Below are positions 6,449 to 13,930 of a stretch of DNA of 14,417 bases, piece by piece. The stretch is from Verrucomicrobiales bacterium (GTDB taxonomy: Bacteria > Verrucomicrobiota > Verrucomicrobiia > Verrucomicrobiales > DEV007). The translations under genes and the position numbers were made by a program. A model generated the notes under the pieces. The model was not told the DNA's origin. It saw nothing but the letters and a program-made list of their open reading frames with translations, and did not search any database. The stretch covers positions 1-14,417 of the forward strand of contig JAKISY010000113.1 of assembly GCA_021648365.1 (NCBI GenBank), written 5' to 3'. How positions within the stretch are numbered: the first letter of the stretch is position 1; every line of letters begins with the position of its first letter.

Positions 6449-7054
6449 ATGAAATCGAAAAAACCTCAGCATAAAAAACGCAAGCCGGATGAGGATAAGG
6501 GGCTGGTGTCGCGCGCTCGTGATGGAGATACGGTCGCCTTTGATGAGTTGGTGGTGAAATACACGCCTCGGTTGTATGGCTTGGTGTATCACATGACTTC
6601 GAATCATGAAGATACCAATGATGTGCTGCAGGATGTGTTTGCCAAGGCTTACCGCTCGCTGAAGCGTTTTCAGGAGAAATCGACTTTCTATACGTGGATC
6701 TATTCGATCTCGGTGAACATGACCTTGAATTTCCTCAAAAAGCGAGGTAGGCGTCGAGCGATGAGCCTGGACGATGTGGATATGGCAATCGAGCGGGATC
6801 CTGACTTCATCGAAGCGACGTCAAAAAGCGATCCGGTCAGAGAGGTGAATATCAACGAATTGCAGCAAAGATTGAACGTGGCATTGCAAGAGCTGTCAGA
6901 TGACCATAGAGCTGTGGTGACGATGTTTGATATCCAAGGGATGCCACACGCGGAAATCAGTAAAATTTTGGGAGTATCAGAAGGAACAGTGAGATCTAGA
7001 TTGTTTTATGCGCATCGACAATTGCAGAATTATCTGGAAGAGTTTCGCAAATAG
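6449..7054 (+). CDS. ECF sigma factor (RpoE-like)
   Basis: A 201-residue extracytoplasmic-function sigma factor that would direct RNA polymerase to a specific promoter set. After a basic tail (1-12), region 2 spans about 18-100: DGDTVAFDELVVKY, then DTNDVLQDVFAKAYRSLKRF (55-74) for core binding and STFYTWIYSISVNMTLNFLKKRGRR for -10 recognition. Region 4 is about 136-196, with LSDDHRAVVTMFDIQGM and the helix-turn-helix AEISKILGVSEGTVRSRLFYAHRQL. No region 1.1, 1.2 or 3 is present, as usual for ECF sigmas. The ATG at 6449 precedes the basic tail; no clear Shine-Dalgarno. The following two genes, on the same strand, encode a one-helix membrane protein and a secreted PDZ protein, the arrangement expected of a membrane-signalling sigma system. 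The YHMTSNHEDTND stretch resembles Verrucomicrobiae sigmas (recollection). Confidence 0.95.
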   Translation: MKSKKPQHKKRKPDEDKGLVSRARDGDTVAFDELVVKYTPRLYGLVYHMTSNHEDTNDVLQDVFAKAYRSLKRFQEKSTFYTWIYSISVNMTLNFLKKRGRRRAMSLDDVDMAIERDPDFIEATSKSDPVREVNINELQQRLNVALQELSDDHRAVVTMFDIQGMPHAEISKILGVSEGTVRSRLFYAHRQLQNYLEEFRK

Positions 7055-7110
7055 AGCATCAATAAAAACAAAGAAAGACTTGGCTGATGAGGCTGAGAAG
7101 ATAAATTTAA

Positions 7111-7146
7111 TGACAGCAAGCTTGGAAGTTTGCGAGTCTAGTGTCA
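7111..7146 (+). other. Nested hairpin between sigma and next gene
   Basis: GCAAGCT at 7116-7122 pairs with AGTTTGC at 7127-7133 (one G-T pair) around a four-base loop, and TGACA at 7111-7115 can pair outside it with TGTCA at 7142-7146 after an eight-base bulge. It lies in the 127-base gap and has no T run, so it is not a standard terminator. It could influence processing or relative expression of the downstream genes. Confidence 0.35.
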
Positions 7147-7181
7147 GAAATCACGTGTAAAAACGACTACTTATCCCGGTT

Positions 7182-7649
7182 ATGAAGTCCAACAATGATC
7201 AACAGAACGAGCGGTATGATGAGCTGGAAAAGCTGCTTCATTTGAAACGTTACGAGCACCCTCCCGAAGGTTTTTATGAACGATTCCTAGATGATTTGCA
7301 CGACCGTCAGCGACTGGAGATCATGCAGCGTTCGTCGTGGAGCTTGTTCTGGGATCGGGTGGAGACTTGGTTCTGGGGCGTAGGTAGTCGCAAGCGTGTG
7401 TATCTAGCTGGGATGGCTTATGCTACGGTGATGATAGGGCTTTATTTCCGAGCTGGCGATGGTGATTACCAAGCTAACGTGGCTGATGAGTTCGGCAATT
7501 CTACAACGGTGATTTACGATATGGACAAGCAGGGGGATTTGTCTGAGCAGGGGAATCGTGGAGGCAGGGTGCCGCGATTGGATAATGATAAACCTTCGAA
7601 TGAAAGTATTGTTCCAGCTGGGATCCAATCGTTTTTGCGCGAGTTCTAA
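7182..7649 (+). CDS. Single-pass membrane protein, candidate anti-sigma
   Basis: A 155-residue protein of no family that I can name with certainty. The cytoplasmic N-terminal part (1-70) is charged and contains LKRYEHPPEGFYERFLDDLHDRQR (21-44), a pattern I associate with proteins following sigma genes in Verrucomicrobia (recollection). One membrane helix lies at about 73-89 (VYLAGMAYATVMIGLYF), and a 65-residue hydrophilic tail follows, ending in IQSFLREF. It lacks the HxxxCxxC zinc motif of ZAS-type anti-sigma factors. Its location 127 bases after the ECF sigma gene and 61 bases before the PDZ protein gene supports an anti-sigma or adaptor role by position only. Start ATG at 7182; no strong Shine-Dalgarno. 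Confidence 0.72.
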   Translation: MKSNNDQQNERYDELEKLLHLKRYEHPPEGFYERFLDDLHDRQRLEIMQRSSWSLFWDRVETWFWGVGSRKRVYLAGMAYATVMIGLYFRAGDGDYQANVADEFGNSTTVIYDMDKQGDLSEQGNRGGRVPRLDNDKPSNESIVPAGIQSFLREF

Positions 7650-7710
7650 GCAAGCGCAGCAGGCTCGCTGGTGGGATTTTTTACTCACCGTTGATGCGGG
7701 TTTTGCGGTG

Positions 7711-8823
7711 ATGTTAAGATCGGGAAAAACGTCCCTTTTGTGTGTGGTAGCGCTGCTAGTGAGCGCGCTGGGGATGGACTTGGTAGAAGCGCAGGCTCCT
7801 TTGGAAGAGCTTCCCGCCGCTGCGGTAGCTCCCCGTCTAGCTACTCAGGGTAGTGGGGGTTTTGACAGCGCAATCGATGAATCGCTGCGCTTTGGCGTAT
7901 CGGCGAGGGATTTGTACGAACGCATGGAGCCGGCTTTGGTCGAGGTGCTGTGGGGCGGGCGCCTTTCATCACTGCATACGGTGGGTTTCAAAGCGGCGAA
8001 GGGGGGGATTTACGCGACCTTGATTCCGGTAGGGGTGAGCAAGGATGAGGGTTTGATTTTGCGCGGCGGCGGTTTGGAACGTGAAGGCAGGGTTTTGATG
8101 GTGGATGCGGGCACGGGTTTGAGTTTGATACAGGTGAGAGATGCGGCGACGGATTCTTTGAGCCCCTTGCCGTTGCGAACTGGCGCGGGGGGGAGCGAAG
8201 CGGGCAGTTTGGTGTTCAGTATCAATCAGCCAGGCACGGGCGAGGCGGATGTGTGTGTGGTGGGTCGTATAGCTGGCAGGGACAGTGTTTATAATGGTGT
8301 GGAGTTCCCGACTTCCTATTATCGAGTGAACATGCATTTGTTGAGAGCTGCTGCGGGTAGCCCTGTTATGGATGGAAGCGGGGCGGTGATTGGGGTGCTG
8401 ACGGGGAGGCGCTTGCAAGGTGACTCGGAGCATCATGCTTTGCCAGTCGCGGTGTTGGAGAAATTGCTGCGAGATCATCAACGCGGTGGGCGTAGCGAAA
8501 GAGCGTGGATCGGGGCGTCGTTTCATTTGCAGTCCACCACGCCGCAAGTGATGAGTGTGAGGGAGGATTCCCCTGCGCAGCGTTGCGGTTTGCGTTCGGG
8601 CGATGTGGTGTTGAGTGTGGGTGGGGTGAAGGTCACTGATTTGAGCGATTTGGTGGATGCTTTTTATGTCGCCAATGTGGGTAAGGGCATCGAGTTGAAA
8701 GTTCTGAGGGGGGTGGAGAAGTTGAAAATGAAACTCACGCCTGAGGCGGTGAGACGGAAGCCGAGTTCGCCGAAGGGTGGAGGGGCGAGTTCGCTTAGGA
8801 AAAAAACAGCGGGTGGACGTTGA
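7711..8823 (+). CDS. Secreted HtrA-like pseudoprotease with PDZ domain
   Basis: A 370-residue exported protein. A signal peptide covers about 1-29 (MLRSGK, hydrophobic core, VEAQA). Residues about 60-255 look like a trypsin-fold HtrA/DegP protease domain, and 265-345 form a PDZ domain (WIGASF, REDSPAQRCGLRSGDVVLSVGG, then DAFYVANVGKGIELKVLRG). All three triad positions appear replaced: the TNxHV motif reads TLIPV with P106 for His, the TDLAxLKV motif reads TGLSLIQV with G136 for Asp, and GNSGGP reads AAAGSP with A215 for Ser. The spacing of these sites is close to that of DegP (105, 135, 210), which supports the alignment. It should have no protease activity but could bind C-termini of misfolded envelope proteins. 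The tail (348-370) is basic. The ATG at 7711 is chosen because the signal peptide follows; the frame upstream of it overlaps the preceding gene. It is likely co-transcribed with the sigma gene. Confidence 0.86.
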   Translation: MLRSGKTSLLCVVALLVSALGMDLVEAQAPLEELPAAAVAPRLATQGSGGFDSAIDESLRFGVSARDLYERMEPALVEVLWGGRLSSLHTVGFKAAKGGIYATLIPVGVSKDEGLILRGGGLEREGRVLMVDAGTGLSLIQVRDAATDSLSPLPLRTGAGGSEAGSLVFSINQPGTGEADVCVVGRIAGRDSVYNGVEFPTSYYRVNMHLLRAAAGSPVMDGSGAVIGVLTGRRLQGDSEHHALPVAVLEKLLRDHQRGGRSERAWIGASFHLQSTTPQVMSVREDSPAQRCGLRSGDVVLSVGGVKVTDLSDLVDAFYVANVGKGIELKVLRGVEKLKMKLTPEAVRRKPSSPKGGGASSLRKKTAGGR

Positions 8824-8892
8824 TTTTAGATGGCTATTGGCTCCGCCTATCTGCTTTCGCGGGCGAGGGATTCGATTCAGGTTAGCCTAGAA

Positions 8893-8940
8893 GAGTTTAA
8901 CCACGGATAACGCGGATGGGCGCGGATAAGAAAAGAAAAA
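8893..8940 (+). repeat. Dispersed CRCNGAT triplet repeat, copy 3
   Basis: CACGGAT at 8902-8908, CGCGGAT at 8911-8917 and CGCGGAT at 8921-8927, with spacers of 2 and 3 bases, preceded by AGAGTTTAAC (almost as in copy 1) and followed by AA and a purine-rich tail. All three units carry G at the fourth position. It lies in the 174-base gap between the pseudoprotease gene and the ankyrin remnant, which holds nothing else recognisable. Confidence 0.8.
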
Positions 8941-8997
8941 AATAATTTAATTCAAATTTAACAAATAACTCGCCAAACCTTTACGCTCACGAGTTAA

Positions 8998-9429
8998 AAT
9001 AGACCATCTCTTGATCTGAAGTATCTTATTTCGGCTGGAGCAGACGTCAATGCTTATCAGATTGAACGGATAGGGACTACGCCATTGGGACTGGTGGCTC
9101 AGACTTGTTCATTTGAAGTAGCTGAAATTATCGTTAAGGCTGGCGCAAGTCCCACGATCGACGGCTATGCAGGGTGCTCAGCTTTGGAGAGAGCGGATGA
9201 AAGAAAGAAGCCTGATGGTCGGCGTGTGTATGAATTTTCAATTAGTGGCGAGACGAAGCATATTGAAGTTGATTGGAGTAGTGGAGACAAGGGGTTTGAT
9301 GTGGACGTTGGGGAGTTCGAAGAATTGCCTTGATGGTGAACATTTAGTAGAGTTTGCGTCAAGGGGAGGGGTGAAAAATATTTATCAGACCCTAGCAAGG
9401 CGCTTGAAGAGTATAATGAACAGCTATGA
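8998..9429 (+). pseudogene. Ankyrin-repeat gene remnant
   Basis: Translation from 8998 gives ankyrin-like sequence: LKYLISAGADVNAY, then TTPLGLVAQTCSFEVAEIIV and KAGASPTIDGYAGCSALERA, so about two repeats. The frame opens after a stop at 8995-8997 with no ATG; the only start-like codons inside are CTG at 9016 and TTG at 9085, both within the repeats. It is therefore 5'-truncated. The frame stops at 9331-9333 and again at 9337-9339, yet the same frame then continues with protein-like sequence ending SKALEEYNEQL at 9429. That last stop overlaps the start of the next gene as ATGA, the pattern of a once functional upstream gene. Decay by truncation plus frame damage is the simplest reading; a short TTG-started protein (9085-9333) is the alternative. 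Confidence 0.62.
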
Positions 9430-9647
9430 GTAAGGGGCCACATCTCATCATTGTCTGGGTGATCACAGTGGTCATTTCGATTGGGTTTTTCCGCTTCGGG
9501 CTGAGTGATTGGGTGAACTTCCCACGTAGCCTGCCTGAATATATTGAGCACAATCAAATGCGACCAGTCTTCAGGGTGGTGTTCGGTACCTTTATGGGGA
9601 TTTTCTGTATTGGAACTGCGCTGGTGGTGACGTTTCGGCGGCGGTGA
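9426..9647 (+). CDS. Small two-helix membrane protein
   Basis: A 73-residue protein not recognised. It has two hydrophobic segments, about 6-24 (HLIIVWVITVVISIGFFRF) and 47-68 (PVFRVVFGTFMGIFCIGTALVV), joined by a polar loop with LPEYIEHNQMRP and closed by a basic RRR end, consistent with a small inner-membrane protein. The ATG at 9426 overlaps the final stop of the ankyrin remnant by four bases (ATGA), so it was probably the second gene of that unit. Whether it is still expressed without an intact upstream gene is unclear. Confidence 0.55.
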   Translation: MSKGPHLIIVWVITVVISIGFFRFGLSDWVNFPRSLPEYIEHNQMRPVFRVVFGTFMGIFCIGTALVVTFRRR

Positions 9648-9715
9648 ATCATCATTAAATTCCAAATCCCGTGCAAACTTGGAGTAAACTTCCTTGGCGT
9701 TGTTTCATCGCCACG

Positions 9716-12220
9716 CTACGAAGCTGCGGCTTGATACAAGTGCTCCTGAAAGCCGATGAAGGTTTTGCGGATTTGCTGGATGGCCCCGAGTTCAGTTTTG
9801 GCATCGTCGATCGCTCCGTAATTGAGCTTGAGCAGGTCGCCTAGCTTGGCGTCATCGAGTTCGGTGACTCCTTCTTTGACATACTGCGAGAGCACGAAGT
9901 TGAGGAAGGCTTGCTGTTTTGGGTCGTAATCTTTGATCTGAATCTTAGCTTGTGTAGCTCGGTCGAGGCGTGGGACCAGATCCTTTTGGTAGGCGACGTA
10001 GTTGAGCACGTCAAAGAGGTCGCTGTCTTCACCGTGAACGAGCTGGCGCAGGTCTTCGAGTTGTGAATGAGTGTAGCCTTTTTCGCTGAGTTCTTCGAGT
10101 AGCTTTCTGCGAGTGCTTGGCAGGCTCCATATTTTGCGCAGCTCTTCTTCATTTTCGAAAAAACTGGGGAGATCACCAAAAAGCTGTTGGATGAACTCTT
10201 CAGCCGAGAGCATGGTGCCATCGGGACTCCAGAAGGTGGTTTGAATCATCGAGTCGATTGCTAGCGTCTTGCTTTTGGATAGCTCGACGATGATGACCTC
10301 TCTGGGACCACCTTCACAGGTGCAGGGTAGATTGCCACATTCTGGGCATGGGTCAGGCGCGGGCTTTTCGCAGATGCAGGGACGTTCGCCACAGGTATTG
10401 CAGGGTGGTTTTTCGCCTTCGCCATCTCCGCCGCCTTCGGGTGGTTCTGGATCACCGTCCCACTCGGGGTCTTTGAAGTGCTCATGCGCATCTACGAAAT
10501 CATAGACGGTGAAGTAGTCTTTGCCTTCAAAGAGTCGCGTGCCACGGCCTACGATTTGTTTGAACTCGACCATCGACTTAACGGGGCGCATCAGAATGAT
10601 GTTACGGATCTCGGGAGCATCGACACCCGTGCTGAGCTTCTGGGAGGTCGTGAGAATGGTAGGGACGCTTTTTTCGTTGTCTTGGAAATCGCGCAGGTGG
10701 GCTTCGCCGATACCACCGTCATCTGCTGTGACACGGTGGCAGTAGTTCGGGCTCTTGCTCTCAGAGTGTTGATTGATCAGATCGCGGACGATGGCTGCGT
10801 GGCGCTGGGTAGCGCAAAAAACGAGAGACTTGTGGTTTTGGTTGATCTCCTTGAGGAAGAGTTTCACCCGGTATTCTTCACGGGCTTTGATCTCGATGAT
10901 TCGATTGATCTCCGTTTCTGTATATTCCCTGCCCGGCTCGATATCGCCGCGCTTGATCAGGTCTGCCTTGGTGAAGGTGTAGCTGTCAATAGTGGTATCG
11001 ATCTGCTTCACCTTGAAGGGGGTGAGAAACCCATCATTGATGCCGTCCTTGAGCTTGTAGGTGTAGATTGGCTCCCCAAAATATTCGTAGGTGTCGGCAT
11101 TGACATCGCGCTTGGGGGTGGCGGTGAGTCCGAGCTGCACGGCTGGAGAAAAATGATGCATGATCGCTCTCCATGTGCTTTCGTCATTCGCTCCTCCACG
11201 GTGGCATTCGTCAATGATGATGAAGTCGAAGAAATCTGGCTCATACTGGCCAAAGTAAGCCTCGGCTTCTTTAGAGCTCTTACTCACAGCCTTGAATACG
11301 CCCGGCGCCTCGGCAGCTCTAGGCAGTTCTACTCCTTGCTCTTGCTGCTGCTGTTGCTCGCTTTGTTGCTCCTCTTCAGATTCGCTCTGGTCGCTTGCCA
11401 TGAACGACTGAAAGATGGTGAAGAAGATGCTGCCATTGGTCGGCACCTTGCCTTTCTTTTTGATGTCCTTGGGTTTGATCCGCACCAAGGCATCGTCCTC
11501 AAACTCCCCGAAGGAGTTGAACGCTTGATCGGCGAGAAGATTCCGATCCGCAAGAAACAAGATCCTCGGGCTGCGCTTGCCGTCGCGTTTCAGATTCCAT
11601 CGGGCGTGAAAAAGTTTCCAACAAATGTGAAAAGCAGTGGCAGTTTTTCCAGTGCCGGTCGCCATGGTGAGTAAGATTCGCTTCTTCTTGGCGGCGATGG
11701 CATCCAGTGTTTTTTCTATCGCGACATGCTGGAAGTAACGTGGCTGATACTGCCCCTTGAACAAAGCAAAAGGAACCGCCTCGAAACGGGATTTCCACGC
11801 TTCAATCTCCACCTTGTAGGCTTCCTTCGGTGTCGGGAAAGTCATTTCCCAGAGTTCATCGGGTGTGGGATAACAATCCACATCACCCTCGGATCCTTCC
11901 TGCATGTCGATGCCGTAAATTTGCAGCCCGTTAGTCGCGTAGGTGAAGCGGATATTAAGCCGTCCGGCGTAGTCTTTTGCCTGCCCCACTCCCTCGGTGT
12001 AGTTGAGATCTCGTGCCTTCGCCTCCACTATTGCCAAGCGTTTGTTGCGGTATTCCAGCACATAGTCAGCTAGAAGCGGCTGCTTGCGCCTGCCCTGGCC
12101 AATGAGGCGACCCTCGGTGATGGCGAACTCCACACGGATACGACTGCCATCGACTTCACCCCAGCCCGCCGCCTTCAGTGCGGGGTCAATGAAGTCGAGT
12201 CTGGTTTGAGCTTCGTTCAT
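9716..12220 (-). CDS. hsdR: Type I restriction endonuclease subunit HsdR
   Basis: The motor and nuclease subunit of a type I restriction enzyme, 834 residues, of the EcoEI/EcoAI type. The PD-(D/E)xK nuclease is N-terminal: D52 and the ExK of VEAKA (E66, K68), with a Q80 downstream (GVGQAKDYA). The helicase follows with Walker A MATGTGKT (186-193), DECH (337-340), TATP (366-369) and motif VI QIVGRGTR (555-562). A Gln/Glu-rich segment (278-296) interrupts the first helicase domain. After an acidic Gly-rich stretch comes a duplicated cysteine block, C607/C610/C615/C617 and C625/C628/C633/C635. The C-terminal domain (FWSPDGTMLSAEEF onward, about 660-830) matches the EcoEI R C-terminal family, which would contact the methyltransferase. 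The ATG at 12218-12220 overlaps the darG stop as ATGA. The gene appears intact. Confidence 0.97.
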   Translation of the reverse strand: MNEAQTRLDFIDPALKAAGWGEVDGSRIRVEFAITEGRLIGQGRRKQPLLADYVLEYRNKRLAIVEAKARDLNYTEGVGQAKDYAGRLNIRFTYATNGLQIYGIDMQEGSEGDVDCYPTPDELWEMTFPTPKEAYKVEIEAWKSRFEAVPFALFKGQYQPRYFQHVAIEKTLDAIAAKKKRILLTMATGTGKTATAFHICWKLFHARWNLKRDGKRSPRILFLADRNLLADQAFNSFGEFEDDALVRIKPKDIKKKGKVPTNGSIFFTIFQSFMASDQSESEEEQQSEQQQQQEQGVELPRAAEAPGVFKAVSKSSKEAEAYFGQYEPDFFDFIIIDECHRGGANDESTWRAIMHHFSPAVQLGLTATPKRDVNADTYEYFGEPIYTYKLKDGINDGFLTPFKVKQIDTTIDSYTFTKADLIKRGDIEPGREYTETEINRIIEIKAREEYRVKLFLKEINQNHKSLVFCATQRHAAIVRDLINQHSESKSPNYCHRVTADDGGIGEAHLRDFQDNEKSVPTILTTSQKLSTGVDAPEIRNIILMRPVKSMVEFKQIVGRGTRLFEGKDYFTVYDFVDAHEHFKDPEWDGDPEPPEGGGDGEGEKPPCNTCGERPCICEKPAPDPCPECGNLPCTCEGGPREVIIVELSKSKTLAIDSMIQTTFWSPDGTMLSAEEFIQQLFGDLPSFFENEEELRKIWSLPSTRRKLLEELSEKGYTHSQLEDLRQLVHGEDSDLFDVLNYVAYQKDLVPRLDRATQAKIQIKDYDPKQQAFLNFVLSQYVKEGVTELDDAKLGDLLKLNYGAIDDAKTELGAIQQIRKTFIGFQEHLYQAAAS

Positions 12221-13272
12221 GTAAGTCGTTGCAAGGTGAGATTAATTAATTTATCAGAGAAAATCCTCTGCTTGCGTGCCCCAGATGAACTACCTCCTGG
12301 CCAGCCAGCTAAACCTTCCCGTATCGCTTCCAAGGTGGGTTCTTTTTTTTCGCGAACAAGTAACCAGTCAATCGTTGCAAGAGCCTCTAATCCCAGCGGA
12401 GACTGAAAACCGTCAATCAATTGATCGGTCGCTTCAAGTGCTGGCAACAGTTCCTTGCACTGCGTGCTCAGGTAAAGAGTCACTTTCTCCTGCATCGCAA
12501 CATTCAATCCGATTGTATCTGTCGGCTTCGCATCAGGAATGCGCTTGTCACATCTGAGATAACTTCCATCCAAGCTATTGAGAAGGTGGGAGAGCCGAGG
12601 AGCATACGGGCCATAGATATCCGCCTGAAATTGAAGATTGAGGACTTTTTCCTGCTTAATTTTTGCCAATTCCCTTTCCAGAAACCAAGCTAATTTCTGC
12701 ACCTCAAGAATGGTGCAGTCGATCCCTAGCACCCAATATCGGCGAATCAGTTCCACGATGAGGGCACGGGCTGGGGTGAGCTTTTCCACACCTTGTTTCT
12801 TCGCCACGTTTTGATATTTTTTTGTGGGTTCGTAAATAAGAATACGGGTCTCAGAAAGACCTTCAAGAGCGGTTAAGATCTCTTGCTTGACCATATCCCA
12901 TCCTAATCCGCCATTACCACAGCCAAGAGGTGGTAATGCTATGGATTTGATATTTTCTTTCAGGATAAAAGCTCGCAGATCCTGCAAACCATCCTGCACC
13001 CACTTGAGCTGGGTCGGGCTGCGCCAGTGTTGTTTGGTGGGAAAGTTGATGATCCAGCGTGGTCCATCCAGCTCCACGCCAGCAGTGATGTGCATACGTC
13101 CCACCTCAACTTGTTGCTCTTTACAGGCAGCGGCGTAGGTCTGGTAGTTCTCAGGAAACCGCTCTTTAAACATCAGCGCAATACCTTTGCCCATGACTCC
13201 CACGGTATTGACCGTGTTGACCAGAGCCTCTACGGGAGCTTCAAGTAAATTGCCTTGGGTGAATTCAATCAT
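12217..13272 (-). CDS. darG: DarG antitoxin, DNA ADP-ribosylglycohydrolase
   Basis: Antitoxin of DarTG: removes ADP-ribose that DarT attaches to thymidines in DNA and also binds DarT. The 351-residue protein has a macro domain at about 1-150, with QGNLLEAPVEALVNTVNTVGVMGKGIA (6-32), NFPTKQHWRSP (76-86) where K80 is the lysine essential in characterised DarG, and PPLGCGNGGLGW (114-125) for the phosphate loop. The C-terminal half (about 165-351), with LELxxQKLAWFL-like and ADIYGPYAPRL segments, matches the DarT-inhibiting DarG C-terminal domain. The frame extends 14 codons upstream, but the ATG at 13270-13272 starts the conserved MIEFTQGNLL and lies one base after the darT stop. Both activities look intact. 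Confidence 0.95.
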   Translation of the reverse strand: MIEFTQGNLLEAPVEALVNTVNTVGVMGKGIALMFKERFPENYQTYAAACKEQQVEVGRMHITAGVELDGPRWIINFPTKQHWRSPTQLKWVQDGLQDLRAFILKENIKSIALPPLGCGNGGLGWDMVKQEILTALEGLSETRILIYEPTKKYQNVAKKQGVEKLTPARALIVELIRRYWVLGIDCTILEVQKLAWFLERELAKIKQEKVLNLQFQADIYGPYAPRLSHLLNSLDGSYLRCDKRIPDAKPTDTIGLNVAMQEKVTLYLSTQCKELLPALEATDQLIDGFQSPLGLEALATIDWLLVREKKEPTLEAIREGLAGWPGGSSSGARKQRIFSDKLINLTLQRLT

Positions 13273-13273
13273 C

Positions 13274-13930
13274 TTAAAAGTAATATTTGGGTTGTGCGAT
13301 GACTTTGACGCCAAGCTGGCGCTTTTTAAGTTCCGTCTTCATCTTAGACGCTCTCGTCTCATCATAGCAAGCAATACCGAGCAACGCCGTGAGCGGCATA
13401 TGATCATGGATCAACGCCTCCGCCTGATAGCGGTCTTTTTTGCCGGGATCATCGGGATCGTTTTGAAAATCTCGGCGCTGAAGAAGATCCCAGTCAATTT
13501 CACTGAGCTTGTCTAGATCATTGAAATACTCTGCATAAATGGGATAGGAGTGACCACTGGTGAACGCATAGCAAATCCTCAGTTCAAGCACCTTTCGGAG
13601 GGAGCTGACCATGATCACGATATCACGATTCGGCACCCTCGTCATCCCCCCATAACCCGTGTGGATATTGTAGAGCATGATGGAATAGGGCGTAAAGTAG
13701 AACGGCACATAGTCGCTCAGCGTTCCACCTGGCTCCACAGGAACCTCCCTGCGATTCCGCCTATCCATTAAATCGGGGTTCCCTATGTTTTTGAAATTCG
13801 GATCCTGATCGCTGGAATTACGACAATGCAATCCGTGCTCCAAAATCCACGGGAGATTATCCACATGCGTGATGCGGAAAATCAGAGCCTTGTCTGGATT
13901 GAGGTTTTTGGAGAGCATGAAATTGGGCAT
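13274..13930 (-). CDS. darT: DarT toxin, DNA thymidine ADP-ribosyltransferase
   Basis: Toxin that transfers ADP-ribose from NAD to thymidine in specific single-stranded DNA motifs, blocking replication; known members act against phage. The 218-residue length is typical of the DUF4433 family. Landmarks are ALIFRITHVDNLPWILEHGL (15-34) for NAD binding, the arginine-rich MDRRNRREVPV (55-65), YVPFYFTPYSIML (74-86), and YQAEALIHDHMP (168-179) with catalytic E171. All key residues are present, so it should be active and require DarG. Its ATG (13928-13930) directly follows the hsdS stop with no gap, and its TAA is one base before darG. The target motif of this DarT and the DarT1 or DarT2 class cannot be read from the sequence. 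Confidence 0.95.
   Translation of the reverse strand: MPNFMLSKNLNPDKALIFRITHVDNLPWILEHGLHCRNSSDQDPNFKNIGNPDLMDRRNRREVPVEPGGTLSDYVPFYFTPYSIMLYNIHTGYGGMTRVPNRDIVIMVSSLRKVLELRICYAFTSGHSYPIYAEYFNDLDKLSEIDWDLLQRRDFQNDPDDPGKKDRYQAEALIHDHMPLTALLGIACYDETRASKMKTELKKRQLGVKVIAQPKYYF

Noticed and set aside
7650..7690. Possible terminator after the candidate anti-sigma gene (T run at about 7677-7682)
   Set aside because: Only a 4-bp stem precedes the T run and another base in between does not fit; the next gene follows closely.
7558..7710. Upstream extension of the pseudoprotease gene
   Set aside because: It overlaps the preceding gene in another frame and would place a long segment before an otherwise normal signal peptide at 7711.
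10478..11674. 398-codon plus-strand frame opposite hsdR
   Set aside because: It lies wholly antisense to the clear HsdR coding sequence, has no family resemblance and follows from the codon bias of hsdR.
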